A program made the translations under genes and the position numbers. A model generated the notes under the pieces. That model saw only the letters and a program-made list of their open reading frames with translations, did not search any database and was not told the origin of the DNA. Shown piece by piece: positions 15,714 through 24,474 of a stretch of 64,000 nucleotides of DNA. This stretch comes from Endosaccharibacter trunci. Its GTDB lineage: Bacteria > Pseudomonadota > Alphaproteobacteria > Acetobacterales > Acetobacteraceae. The DNA lies in assembly GCA_024515975.1 (NCBI GenBank), contig JAMSKV010000001.1, forward strand, positions 1-64,000, written 5' to 3'. Positions within the stretch are counted from its first letter, which is position 1; each line of letters starts with the position of its first letter.

Positions 15714-16511
15714 ATGTGTTTCGCTGTTTTCGTCGATGCTGGGTACCTGTTCGCGCAGGGTTCGGCCGTCTTGAACCCTCGCGGGGACATGCTGCCTCGC
15801 GAGTATGTCAGGCTGACCATCTCCGCCATCCAGGAGGAGTTCAAGACGCTGAAACCCGTCCAGCAGCGAGAGCTGCTGCGCATCTACTGGTACGACGGCG
15901 CACGGGCCGGCCGTCCCTCCGCCGAGCATGAGATGCTGGCCGAGACGGATTTCATCAAGCTGCGGCTCGGGCGGATCAACATGTCCGGCGAGCAGAAGGG
16001 CGTCGATGCCCGGATCATCAACGATCTGGTCGAGCTGGCCCGCAACCGGGCCATCACCGACGCGGTTCTGCTGTCCGGCGACGAGGATCTGCAGCTCGGC
16101 GTCGCGCAGGCGCAGCAATTCGGCGTGCGCGTGCATCTGATCGGCATTCAGCCTGCGCTGAAGACGCAGAGCCGGTCGCTGCGGCGCGAGGCGGACACGA
16201 CGACGGAATGGGACGAGACCGTTCTGGCGCGCTTCCTGTCGATCGGCGTCAACGAGCTGCCCGAACCGGAGCTGAGCGAGACCGGCGCGGCCGAACTCGA
16301 GGCGGAGATCGACGGTCTGGTCTCCGCCCTGCCGCCGGACACTCTGGCGCAGCTGCAGAAATCCTTCGAGACCAGCAGCACCGTGCCGGGCGATTACGAT
16401 CGCGTTCTGCTCGGCATCGGCCGTCGGAGCTTCGGCGAGCCGACGCTCACCGACTCGCAGAAAGCGCTGCTGCGCGGATTGTTCGTGCGTCTGGTGCGCG
16501 AACTGAACTGA
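15714..16511 (+). CDS. NYN-domain (PIN-like) ribonuclease-type protein
   Basis: 265 residues. The N-terminal half (1-165) is an NYN domain: FVDAGYL with the metal-binding aspartate at residue 8, KGVDARIINDLVELA in the middle and VLLSGDEDLQLGV, typical of LabA/YacP-type proteins that act on RNA. The C-terminal 100 residues are helical with charged repeats and no recognised motif. The start is uncertain: MCFAVF lacks a clear ribosome-binding site and a TTG at 15675 lies 13 codons earlier. Convergent with the XRE gene. Confidence 0.82.
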   Translation: MCFAVFVDAGYLFAQGSAVLNPRGDMLPREYVRLTISAIQEEFKTLKPVQQRELLRIYWYDGARAGRPSAEHEMLAETDFIKLRLGRINMSGEQKGVDARIINDLVELARNRAITDAVLLSGDEDLQLGVAQAQQFGVRVHLIGIQPALKTQSRSLRREADTTTEWDETVLARFLSIGVNELPEPELSETGAAELEAEIDGLVSALPPDTLAQLQKSFETSSTVPGDYDRVLLGIGRRSFGEPTLTDSQKALLRGLFVRLVRELN

Positions 16512-16570
16512 GCGCCTCGCATCCGGGCCGGGTGTCGGGTCGGACCTTCTCATCGAACCATCCGCGATGC

Positions 16571-16804
16571 TCAACGGGTCGGCCGCAGCGCGAACAGGGT
16601 TTCGACGCGAACATCCAGGACCGACGCCAGGCCGAGCGCCAGGACGACGGACGGAACGAAGACGCCGTTCTCGACCGTGTTGATGGTCTTGCGCGACACG
16701 CCGAGCCGGATCGCCAGGTCGGCCTGGGTCAGGCCCTGACGAGTCCGTGCCTCGCGTATCGTGTTGGTCAGCTGCCGTTCGGCAAGAAACCCGTCAGTCG
16801 GCAT
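16571..16804 (-). CDS. small XRE-type transcriptional regulator
   Basis: 77 residues, essentially one HTH domain: LTNTIREARTRQGLTQADLA, then LGVSRKTINTVENGVFVPSVVLALGLASVL, and a short C-terminal tail. It resembles the small HTH regulators (YgzD/YozG type) that are usually paired with a membrane protein. Its start lies inside the end of the upstream membrane gene (11-base overlap), so the two are co-translated. It likely represses the pair by binding the palindrome at 17498-17513. Confidence 0.88.
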   Translation of the reverse strand: MPTDGFLAERQLTNTIREARTRQGLTQADLAIRLGVSRKTINTVENGVFVPSVVLALGLASVLDVRVETLFALRPTR

Positions 16805-17465
16805 CCGGGGCGGTCCGGCGTTCGCTGATCATCAGGCTGAGCTGTAACGTCAGGGCGCCCGCGAGCAGAGCCGCCGAGATGGCCGGACGCAGAAGCCCGG
16901 CGTGAAAGGAATCGGCCACCACCGCGGCCAGGCACAGGATCACGGTGACAAGGAAGGCGCGATGTGCGGCGATCAGATAGCGGAGCTGCGCGCCCTCGTC
17001 GCCCAGATCCGACGGACGCCAGCGGACGCCGAGAAGGGCGATGAAGACCGCCCACCCCACACCGTCACCGTCGGATAGTTCGTGCGTCGGATGGGCAAGA
17101 TTGACGAGGCTCACGCACTGGACCAGCAGCAGGCCGCCAAGGCCGACGCTCAGGAGAAGACGGCTGAGACGCTCGTAACGGTCGGACCCTTCCTGGATCA
17201 GCCAGCGTATTCTCGGTGTTTCCCGAGGGTCGCGGAACCACGGCACCTCGAGCCAACGCGGGGCGAGGATCCCCAGCACGAGGAACGCCAGCATGGTCGA
17301 AAATTGAACCAGCTCGGGCTGTACGGCGTAGCGTCGCGCGATCCAACCCGACAGCAGCCACCAGCCCGCAAGGATCGGTACGCTGATGACCGGACCTCCT
17401 GCCATTCGCCGGCGGCGTATGGCGCGCAGGAGCCGGTCATCCTCTGAGGCCTGATTGTCGGGCAT
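16794..17465 (-). CDS. polytopic membrane protein paired with an XRE regulator
   Basis: 223 residues with about six hydrophobic segments (for example GPVISVPILAGWWLLSGW, LLLSVGLGGLLLVQCVSLV, AFLVTVILCLAAVVAD, AISAALLAGALTLQLSLMI). No transporter signature is recognised. A very good ribosome-binding site (GGAGGTG, seven bases) precedes the ATG. It overlaps the XRE gene by 11 bases; such membrane protein/HTH pairs are common in bacteria and often act as stress- or drug-sensing modules, but this one is uncharacterised. Confidence 0.75.
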   Translation of the reverse strand: MPDNQASEDDRLLRAIRRRRMAGGPVISVPILAGWWLLSGWIARRYAVQPELVQFSTMLAFLVLGILAPRWLEVPWFRDPRETPRIRWLIQEGSDRYERLSRLLLSVGLGGLLLVQCVSLVNLAHPTHELSDGDGVGWAVFIALLGVRWRPSDLGDEGAQLRYLIAAHRAFLVTVILCLAAVVADSFHAGLLRPAISAALLAGALTLQLSLMISERRTAPDAD

Positions 17466-17497
17466 GCACGCCACCTCCGGCAGAGGGCGGCAGGATA

Positions 17498-17513
17498 GTA
17501 ACCTGAGGGTTAC
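17498..17513. promoter_or_regulatory. palindromic candidate operator
   Basis: GTAACCTGAGGGTTAC has perfect 6-base arms GTAACC/GGTTAC around TGAG, 33 bases upstream of the membrane protein start. It is a good size and place for a dimer of the coupled XRE regulator to repress its own operon. Prediction from symmetry and position. Confidence 0.5.
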
Positions 17514-17616
17514 ATCTGCAATCTGTTTCGCCACCGATTGAGCGGCCCCACCGCAGTGCTGCGACACCGTGTACCAAAGGCCCGCGGCTACAGGCCGTTC
17601 AGGCGGTGCGCGGGGT

Positions 17617-19230
17617 TCAAAGCGGCAATGCGCCCTGCGCCGCCGCATCCGGTTCCACCCGCACCGCGCGCGAGCCGTCCGCGAAACGGAGTTCCAGTCG
17701 GGCGCCCGTGCGCAGGGCGGCGGCTTCGGTCACCGCATGGCCGTCGCGGTCGCGCACAAGGACGTAGCCGCGCGCCAGGACTGCCAGCGGCGACACGGCT
17801 TCGAGCTGCGCCGACAGCACGGCGAGACGGTTGCGCTGGTCCTTTCCCCGCGCCGACGCGTCGCGCAGCACGTGGCGCAGGCCGGATTGCAGGCCGTTGG
17901 CGGAGAGGGCGAGGCGGCCGCGATTGCGTTCAATCAGCCGCTCGGGGTCCGGCATGCGCCGTTCCAGCGCCGCCAGAGCCTGGCGTCCGGGGACGAACAG
18001 GGCGGCGCGGGAGCGGTCGAGCCTGAGCGCCGCGTCGGCGAGCCGGCCGCGGCGCTGCTCGATCAGCCTGTGCGGGTCCGGCAGATGGCGCTCGGCGGCC
18101 AGGAGCGCCGAGCGGCGCAGCGTGACCAGCCCGGGCAGCGCGCGGCCGAGCCTGTGGCCGAGGTCGCGCAAGGTTGTCCGGCGCGCCTCGAGCTGGCCGG
18201 GCAGGGACAATTCGAGCCTGTGGGCGCGATCGTCCAGGCGCTGGCGCATCTGGTTCAGCAGGGTGGGCAGGTCGGGCAGGGCGGCGGCGGCGCGGCCGTG
18301 ACGGGCGCGTGCGGTTTCCAGCAAGCGTCCGAGTCCCGCCTCCAGCCGCGCCGCGCGATGCGACAGGTCGGCCAGCAATTCGAGACGCGCCGGAACGGCG
18401 ATTTCGGCCGCCGCCGTGGGGGTGGGCGCGCGCCGGTCGGACACGAAATCGATCAGTGTGGTGTCGGTCTCGTGGCCCACGGCCGAGATCAGCGGGATCG
18501 TGCAGGCGGCGGCGGCGCGCAGCACCGCCTCGTCGCTGAACGCCGCCAGATCCTCCAGGCTGCCGCCGCCGCGCGCGACGATCAGCAGATCCGGGCGCGG
18601 CAGGCCGGTGCCGGGACCGGTGCGCCGGTCGAACCCCTCGATCGCGGCGGCGATCCGCGCGGCGGCGCCCTCGCCCTGCACCGGCACCGGCCAGAGCATT
18701 AGCGAACGCGGGAAGCGCCGGGCGATGGTGGTGCGGATATCGTGCAGCACGGCGCCCTGCGGCGAGGTGACCAGCCCGATCAGCGCCGGCAGGAAGGGCA
18801 GGCGCCGCTTGCGTTCGGTATCGAACAGCCCCTCCGCCGCCAGCTTGAGCCGCAGCCGCTCGATCCGCGCCAGAAGCGCGCCCTCGCCCGCATAGTCCAT
18901 GCGCTCGACGATGAGCTGGTAGGAGGAGCGCTCGCCATAGGAGGAGATCCGGCCGGTGGCGATCACTTCCAGGCCGTTTTCCGGCTGCAGCCCGAGCTTC
19001 GCCACGCTGTTGCGCCAGACCACGCCGCTGATCTTGCCGCCCTCGTCCTTGAGCGAGAAATACAGATGCCCGGACGGGTAGCGCTTGAACTCGGTGATCT
19101 CGCCGCGCACCCGGATGCGCGAGAACGCGGTCTCCAGCACGCGCTTCACCGCGCCGGACACCTCGGAGACGCTGAATTCCGGCAGGTTGGAGCTGGGGGC
19201 GGGGCCCTGCGTCGGGACGGTTTCGATCAT
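17617..19230 (-). CDS. xseA: exodeoxyribonuclease VII large subunit
   Basis: 537 residues. Catalytic subunit of exonuclease VII, partner of XseB at 995-1243. N-terminal OB-fold (FSRIRVRGEITEFKRYPSGHLYFSLKD), then the catalytic core with VTSPQGAVLHDI, LLIVARGGGSLEDLAAFSDE, ISAVGHETDTTLIDFVSDRRAPTPTAAAE. The C-terminal helical part holds three related units, two clearly repeated as LPDPHRLIEQRRGRL and MPDPERLIERNRGRL. The family's final LARGYVLVRD is present. Start MIETVPTQ is 63 bases from the divergent purD start. Confidence 0.95.
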   Translation of the reverse strand: MIETVPTQGPAPSSNLPEFSVSEVSGAVKRVLETAFSRIRVRGEITEFKRYPSGHLYFSLKDEGGKISGVVWRNSVAKLGLQPENGLEVIATGRISSYGERSSYQLIVERMDYAGEGALLARIERLRLKLAAEGLFDTERKRRLPFLPALIGLVTSPQGAVLHDIRTTIARRFPRSLMLWPVPVQGEGAAARIAAAIEGFDRRTGPGTGLPRPDLLIVARGGGSLEDLAAFSDEAVLRAAAACTIPLISAVGHETDTTLIDFVSDRRAPTPTAAAEIAVPARLELLADLSHRAARLEAGLGRLLETARARHGRAAAALPDLPTLLNQMRQRLDDRAHRLELSLPGQLEARRTTLRDLGHRLGRALPGLVTLRRSALLAAERHLPDPHRLIEQRRGRLADAALRLDRSRAALFVPGRQALAALERRMPDPERLIERNRGRLALSANGLQSGLRHVLRDASARGKDQRNRLAVLSAQLEAVSPLAVLARGYVLVRDRDGHAVTEAAALRTGARLELRFADGSRAVRVEPDAAAQGALPL

Positions 19231-19293
19231 GCGGGCAGGGTATGATACCACCGCCCGGTTCGCGAGGGGCGGACCGGGACGAAGGAGAGGCGC

Positions 19294-20592
19294 ATGCGGG
19301 TTCTGCTGGTGGGCTCGGGCGGACGCGAGCATGCGCTGGCCGTGGCGTTGAGCCGCTCCCCCCTTCTGCGGGCCCTGTTCGTGGCGCCCGGCAACCTGGG
19401 CACGGCCGCGTTCGGCACCAATGTTCCCGTGCGGGTGGACGACGTGGACGCGCTGGTCGCGCTGGCGCAGCGCGAGCGTATCGATCTGGTGGTGCCGGGG
19501 CCGGAAGCGCCGCTGGTGGCGGGCCTGGCCGATGCCTGCGCCGCCGCCGGCATACGCTGTGCTGGCCCGACGGCCGCGGCCGCGCAGCTGGAAGGCTCCA
19601 AAAGCTTCACCAAGGACGTGTGCGACGCCGCCGGCATTCCCACAGCGCGCTGGGAGCGGTTCGAGGATGCCGACGCCGCTGTCGCGTTCGTGCGCCGTCG
19701 CGGCGCGCCGATCGTGATCAAGGCGGACGGTCTGGCCGCCGGCAAGGGTGTCGTGGTGGCGCAGAGCGTGGCCGAGGCGGAAGCGGCGATCAACATGATG
19801 ATGCGCGAGAACGGACTGGGCACCGCCGGCGCCGCCGTGGTGATCGAGGAGTGCCTGGTCGGCGACGAGGTCTCGCTGTTCGCCTTCTGCGACGGCGAGA
19901 CGGCGGTGCTGATCGGCGCGGCGCAGGACCACAAGCGCATCGGCGAGAACGATACCGGCCCGAACACCGGCGGCATGGGGGCGGTGTCGCCGCCGGCCTT
20001 CTTCGATCGCGACACGCAGGAGCTGGCGCTCGACCTTCTGGTCCGTCCGATGCTGCGCGAGATGAGCCGCAGGGGCACGCCGTTCCGCGGCGTGATTTTC
20101 GCCGGGCTGATGCTGGAGGCGGATGGTCCGAAGCTGATCGAATACAATGTCCGCTTCGGCGATCCGGAAGCGCAGGCGCTGCTGCCTCGTCTGGAGACCG
20201 ATTTGCTGCCGGCCCTGTCCGCTCTGTGCGATGGCGGGCTGGCCGATGCCGCGCTGCGCTTCTCCGATGACGCGTCGGTGGCCGTGGTGATGGCCGGGCG
20301 TGGCTATCCGGAGCAGGCCGCGACCGGTGCGGTGATCGACGGGATCTGGCGCGCGGAAGCCCTGCCCGGCGTGCGCGTGTTCCAGGCGGCCACGGCGCGC
20401 AACGACAAGGGCGCTCTGGTCGGCAATGGCGGCCGGGTCCTGACGGTGGTGGCGACGGCACCGACGCTGATCGAGGCGCGCGAGCGGGCCTATCGCGGCG
20501 TCGACGCGATCCGCTGGGCGGACGGAGTCTACCGTCGCGATATCGGCGTGCGCGCCCTGGCCCGCGCGGAGGCGGCCGCCGCGACCGGTTGA
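19294..20592 (+). CDS. purD: phosphoribosylamine-glycine ligase
   Basis: 432 residues. Second step of de novo purine synthesis: joins glycine to phosphoribosylamine with ATP. N-terminal ATP-grasp-type fold start MRVLLVGSGGREHALA, then PGPEAPLVAGLAD, SKSFTKD, IKADGLAAGKGVV, and the catalytic region NTGGMGAVSP and EYNVRFGDPE. Full length with no disruption. Divergent from xseA; a 152-base gap with a GC palindrome separates it from gmk. The other purine genes are at 46.3-53 kb, so purD is not in that operon. Confidence 0.96.
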   Translation: MRVLLVGSGGREHALAVALSRSPLLRALFVAPGNLGTAAFGTNVPVRVDDVDALVALAQRERIDLVVPGPEAPLVAGLADACAAAGIRCAGPTAAAAQLEGSKSFTKDVCDAAGIPTARWERFEDADAAVAFVRRRGAPIVIKADGLAAGKGVVVAQSVAEAEAAINMMMRENGLGTAGAAVVIEECLVGDEVSLFAFCDGETAVLIGAAQDHKRIGENDTGPNTGGMGAVSPPAFFDRDTQELALDLLVRPMLREMSRRGTPFRGVIFAGLMLEADGPKLIEYNVRFGDPEAQALLPRLETDLLPALSALCDGGLADAALRFSDDASVAVVMAGRGYPEQAATGAVIDGIWRAEALPGVRVFQAATARNDKGALVGNGGRVLTVVATAPTLIEARERAYRGVDAIRWADGVYRRDIGVRALARAEAAAATG

Positions 20593-20650
20593 GCGACGCC
20601 GCCGATCGCGATCCGTAAGCCCGCCCGGCGTCCCGTCATGCTCAGGGGCC

Positions 20651-20666
20651 GGGGCGCGCGCGCCCC
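20651..20666. repeat. GC palindrome after purD
   Basis: GGGGCGCGCGCGCCCC is a perfect 16-base palindrome in the 152-base purD-gmk gap. It has no loop bases and no T-run follows, so it is weak as a terminator. Nothing else stands out in that gap. Confidence 0.3.
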
Positions 20667-20744
20667 CCCGACTGGAGCGAGGCGGTCCGGTTCACGGGCG
20701 CACCCGCCGGAGCTATAAACGGGCACGCAACGAGGAACCCGCCC

Positions 20745-21422
20745 ATGTCGCCGTCCGACCAGCCTCCGGTGGCCCGTTCCAGCCCGGGCGGGCTGGACGC
20801 TCCGACAGCGTCCCGGCGCGGCGTCTGCCTGGTGATCTCCGCGCCGTCTGGCGCGGGCAAGAGCACCATCGCCAACGCCCTGCGCGCCGCCGACCCGCTT
20901 CTGCGTCATTCGGTGAGCGTCACCACGCGCCAGCCGCGTCCGGGCGAGACCGAGGGGGTGCATTATTATTTCCGCACCCGCGAGCAGTTCGACCGGATGG
21001 CCGAGACGGGCGAGTTGCTGGAATGGGCCAACGTGTTCGGGCGCGGCTACGGCACGCCGCGCGCGCCCGTCGAGGCCGCCCTGGCCTCCGGCCGCGACAT
21101 GGTGTTCGACATCGACTGGCAGGGGCACCGGCAGTTGCGCGCGGCCCTGCCGGGCGATGTGGTGAGCCTGTTCGTGCTGCCACCGTCCCTGGAGGTGCTG
21201 GAAGCGCGTCTGCGCTCCCGCGCCTCGGACGATCCGGCCGAGATCGCGCATCGCATGGCGGCGGCGCGCGACGAGATCTCGCACTGGGAGGAGTTCGACC
21301 ACGTCATCGTCAACGACAGGCTCGACCGCGCGATCGGCGATGCGCGCGCCGTGCTCGTGGCCGCGCGGATCGCCCGTGCGCGCCAGACCGGCATGGCGGC
21401 GCTGGTGCGCTCGTTCGGCTGA
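20745..21422 (+). CDS. gmk: guanylate kinase
   Basis: 225 residues. Phosphorylates GMP to GDP with ATP. The P-loop is SAPSGAGKST (about 33-42), followed by SVSVTTRQPRPGETEGVHYYF, which binds GMP, and VFDIDWQG. The first 25 residues are an unconserved Ser/Pro-rich extension; the start has GAGGAA seven bases upstream. hldE follows after 44 bases. Confidence 0.95.
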   Translation: MSPSDQPPVARSSPGGLDAPTASRRGVCLVISAPSGAGKSTIANALRAADPLLRHSVSVTTRQPRPGETEGVHYYFRTREQFDRMAETGELLEWANVFGRGYGTPRAPVEAALASGRDMVFDIDWQGHRQLRAALPGDVVSLFVLPPSLEVLEARLRSRASDDPAEIAHRMAAARDEISHWEEFDHVIVNDRLDRAIGDARAVLVAARIARARQTGMAALVRSFG

Positions 21423-21466
21423 AGGAGTATGGGCGTCATGCCGCTGGTTCGGAGTTTTGACTGAGC

Positions 21467-23056
21467 ATGGATTTCTCCGGTCTGCGCGTTTTGTGTGTCG
21501 GCGACGTGATGCTGGACCGGTTTCAGTATGGCGCCATGGAGCGGATCTCGCCCGAGGCGCCGGTTCCGGTGCTGCGCCTGACCCACACCCGGGAGATGCC
21601 GGGCGGGGTGGGCAACGTCGCCAACAACATCCTGTCCCTGGGCGGGTGCGCGACTTTGGTCGGGCTGATCGGCGATGACGGGCCCGGCCGGGCGCTGCGG
21701 TCGCTCCTGGGCGGGATGGAGCGGCTCGAGGACGCCACCGTGCTCTCCGCGACTCGCCCGACCATCTGCAAGACACGCTTCATCGCCGCCAACCAGCAGG
21801 TGGTGCGCGCGGACGAGGAAAGCCTGCTGCCGATCCTGCCCGAGGAGGAGGACGCGCTGGTGGCGGCGATCGCCTCGCGCGCGCCCGAGGCTTCGGTGCT
21901 GCTGCTGTCCGATTACGGCAAGGGCGTTCTCTCGCCGCGCGTGATCGAGGCGGCGATCCGCCTGGCGCAGGCGCACGGCCTCGCCGTGTTCGTCGACCCC
22001 AAATCGCGCGACTTCTCCCGCTATCGCGGCGCCACCTGCATCACCCCCAATGCGCGCGAACTGGCCGCCGCCGCCGCCCTGCCGGCCGGCACGGAGGAGG
22101 AGGTCGAGCGCGCCGCGCGTCTGGTGATGGATCAGGCCGGCGCTTCCGCGATCCTGGCGACGCGGTCGGAGAAGGGGATGCTGCTGGTCGAGCGCGACGG
22201 CGCGGCGCTCGCGGTGCGGTCGCGCGCAAGGGAAGTGTTCGACGTCAGCGGCGCCGGCGACACGGTGATCGCGGCGCTGGCTTTGTCGCACGCCTCCGGC
22301 CGCTCGCTGGAGCAGAGCATGCACATCGCCAATGCCGCCGCAGGCGTGGTGGTCGGCAAGCTCGGCACCGCCACCGCCGATCTGCACGAGGTGATGGAAG
22401 AGCTCGACCTGACCGATCAGGCGCTCGATGGCGAGGCGGGGGCCGCAGCGGAAGCCGGCCAGATCGCCGGGCTGCAATCCCTGCCGCGGGTGCAGGGGCT
22501 GGTGGCGCGCTGGAAGGCTCAAGGGTTGTCGGTCGGGTTCACCAATGGCTGCTTCGATATCCTCCATCCCGGCCACGTGGCGATCCTGGCCGCGGCGCGG
22601 GCGAACTGCGACCGGCTGGTGGTGGGGCTGAACAGCGATGCGAGCGTGTCGCGGCTGAAGGGGCCGACGCGTCCGGTCAACACGCTCGCGGCGCGGGCCC
22701 AGGTGATCGCCGCCATCCGCCATGTCGATGCCGTGGTGGGATTCGAGGACGACACGCCGCTCGCGCTGATCCGCGCCCTGCTGCCCGACGTGCTGGTGAA
22801 GGGCGCGGATTACGCGCCGGATCAGGTGGTGGGCCGGGCCGAGGTGGAAGCCAATGGCGGCCGTCTGGTGCTGGCGCGACTCGTGCCCGACGCCTCCACC
22901 ACCGGCACGATCCGGCGCATCCGCGCCGAGACGGCCGCCGCCCCTGACAACGCCCCTGACAACGCCCCTGACAACACCACAGACAACACCCCCGGCACCA
23001 TCACGGACGCCCTCCCGCCCTCCCTCCTGACCGACGGTGCGCGGCCGGTTGCATGA
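21467..23056 (+). CDS. hldE: bifunctional heptose-7-phosphate kinase/heptose-1-phosphate adenylyltransferase
   Basis: 529 residues, fused form of HldE/RfaE. The N-terminal PfkB-type kinase (1-330) has GGVGNVANN and DVSGAGDTVIAA with the catalytic Asp; the C-terminal nucleotidyltransferase (about 345-490) has FTNGCFDILHPGHV, with the HxGH signature. Together they make ADP-D-glycero-beta-D-manno-heptose for the LPS inner core. The last 40 residues are a low-complexity tail encoded in part by a 12-base tandem repeat. An AGE-family epimerase gene starts 25 bases later. Confidence 0.95.
   Translation: MDFSGLRVLCVGDVMLDRFQYGAMERISPEAPVPVLRLTHTREMPGGVGNVANNILSLGGCATLVGLIGDDGPGRALRSLLGGMERLEDATVLSATRPTICKTRFIAANQQVVRADEESLLPILPEEEDALVAAIASRAPEASVLLLSDYGKGVLSPRVIEAAIRLAQAHGLAVFVDPKSRDFSRYRGATCITPNARELAAAAALPAGTEEEVERAARLVMDQAGASAILATRSEKGMLLVERDGAALAVRSRAREVFDVSGAGDTVIAALALSHASGRSLEQSMHIANAAAGVVVGKLGTATADLHEVMEELDLTDQALDGEAGAAAEAGQIAGLQSLPRVQGLVARWKAQGLSVGFTNGCFDILHPGHVAILAAARANCDRLVVGLNSDASVSRLKGPTRPVNTLAARAQVIAAIRHVDAVVGFEDDTPLALIRALLPDVLVKGADYAPDQVVGRAEVEANGGRLVLARLVPDASTTGTIRRIRAETAAAPDNAPDNAPDNTTDNTPGTITDALPPSLLTDGARPVA
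22940..22987 (+). repeat. 12-base tandem repeat in the hldE tail
   Basis: Three exact copies of GCCCCTGACAAC (22940-22975) and one degenerate copy (22976-22987), in frame, encode Ala-Pro-Asp-Asn units. A copy-number change would add or remove four residues without a frameshift. Confidence 0.85.
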
Positions 23057-23081
23057 GGAACGCGGGTCGGGAGCGGGCGGC

Positions 23082-24308
23082 GTGAGAAAGGCGGAGCGGG
23101 GGCCGGCGGCTCTGGCGCGTGCGCGCGACGGGTTCCGCGCCTGGCTGTTCGATGCCGCGTTTCCGTTCTGGAACGCGAACGGGTTCGGCGCTTCCCTGCC
23201 GGACGGGTCGCGGCCCGCGGCGGAACAGATCACGCTGGACGGGGCGACATTCTTTCCAGGCTACACCCGCATCCGGGTGCAGGCCCGGCAGCTATTCGTC
23301 TATGCCATTGCCGCCGAGCATGGCGTTCCGGGGGCGGCCGGCGCGGCGGAGGGCATTTTCCGGTTCATGCTCCGGCACGGGCGCGCGTCGGACGGGCACT
23401 GGATCCGGCGGACGATGCCCGACGGGCGGCCTGTGGACGAGACGGCCGATCTCTACGACATCGCCTTCGTGCTGTTCGCCCTGGCGCATCATGCCCGTGT
23501 GTTCAGGGATCCGCGCCCGCTGCGCGAGGCGGAGCGGACGCTCGATTTCCTGCGCCGCGAGATGACGCATCCCGGCGGGGGCTTCCACCATGCACTGCCG
23601 GTAGAGCCCGGCTGGCGGCTGCAGAACCCGCATATGCATCTGCTGGAAGCGGCGCTCGCTCTGTTCGAGGCGAGCGGCGATGCGCGCTGGGCCGAGCTGG
23701 CGCGCGAGCTGGTGGGCCTGTTCCACGACCGGTTCTTCGACGCGGAGAGCGGAACGCTGGCGGAGCATTTCAGCGAAACGCTGCACCGCGCCGGCGGGAT
23801 CGACGGCGACCTGGTGGAGCCCGGCCACCAGATGGAGTGGATCTGGCTGCTCGACAGGGGGCAGACGCTTCTGGGCGATCCGCTCGCCGACCGCGGCATC
23901 CGCGCGCTGGACAGGATCCGCGACGGGCACGGCGTCGGGCGCGAGACCGGGCTGATGCGCGACGCCATCGGCCGTGACGGCAGGCTGCTGCGCGGATCGT
24001 CGCGGCTCTGGCCGCAGGGCGAGCTTCTGCGTGCCGGCTGCGTGCTGCACAGGCGGGCGGAAAACGCCGCCGAGGCGGGCTCCGCGGCCGATACGGTGCT
24101 GGATGCCGCCGGCAACCTGCTCGACCGCTTCCTGGTCGGGCCCAAGAGCACGACATTGCCGCCGGGCACCTGGATCGACCAGCTCGACGCGTTCGGCCGT
24201 CCCGCCATCCGCATGATCCCGGCCAGCTCGTTCTACCATATCGTCACAGCATGGATCGAGCTGGAGGCGTTCCAGCCGCAGGCGCAACCCACACTGACCG
24301 GGTTCTGA
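23082..24308 (+). CDS. AGE-family sugar epimerase/isomerase
   Basis: 408 residues. N-acylglucosamine 2-epimerase (AGE) superfamily with an (alpha/alpha)6 barrel: FWNANGFG near the start, then the substrate/catalytic histidine region NPHMHLLEA, EPGHQMEW and the C-terminal RLWPQGE. These enzymes epimerise or isomerise sugars such as mannose-fructose or GlcNAc-ManNAc. I chose GTG 23082 (GGAG eight bases upstream); a GTG at 23037 would overlap hldE. The position after hldE suggests a role in nucleotide sugar or LPS supply; substrate not decidable. Confidence 0.82.
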   Translation: MRKAERGPAALARARDGFRAWLFDAAFPFWNANGFGASLPDGSRPAAEQITLDGATFFPGYTRIRVQARQLFVYAIAAEHGVPGAAGAAEGIFRFMLRHGRASDGHWIRRTMPDGRPVDETADLYDIAFVLFALAHHARVFRDPRPLREAERTLDFLRREMTHPGGGFHHALPVEPGWRLQNPHMHLLEAALALFEASGDARWAELARELVGLFHDRFFDAESGTLAEHFSETLHRAGGIDGDLVEPGHQMEWIWLLDRGQTLLGDPLADRGIRALDRIRDGHGVGRETGLMRDAIGRDGRLLRGSSRLWPQGELLRAGCVLHRRAENAAEAGSAADTVLDAAGNLLDRFLVGPKSTTLPPGTWIDQLDAFGRPAIRMIPASSFYHIVTAWIELEAFQPQAQPTLTGF

Positions 24309-24474
24309 GCGCTCTCAGCCTGTCAGAAGCAGGAGAGGACTGCAGGAAGCGTTCCGAAACAATGGTTTAATCAGAACCCACCGCTGAGCCGCCGATCCGC
24401 GTCGTGGCGCCGTGATGGCGTATTGGCCAGATCCTCGGTTCAATCGCGGTGGCACTTGCTCTATCCTCCGGCCG

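Noticed and set aside
17569-18702. 377-residue open frame on the strand opposite xseA
   Set aside because: Antisense shadow of xseA; no motif and no plausible start.
20651-20666. GC palindrome as a strong terminator or Z-DNA element
   Set aside because: No loop or T-run and no neighbouring evidence; kept only as a weak inverted repeat.
23037-23081. earlier GTG start of the AGE epimerase overlapping hldE
   Set aside because: It would add an unconserved Arg/Gly stretch; the GTG at 23082 has GGAG at a good distance.
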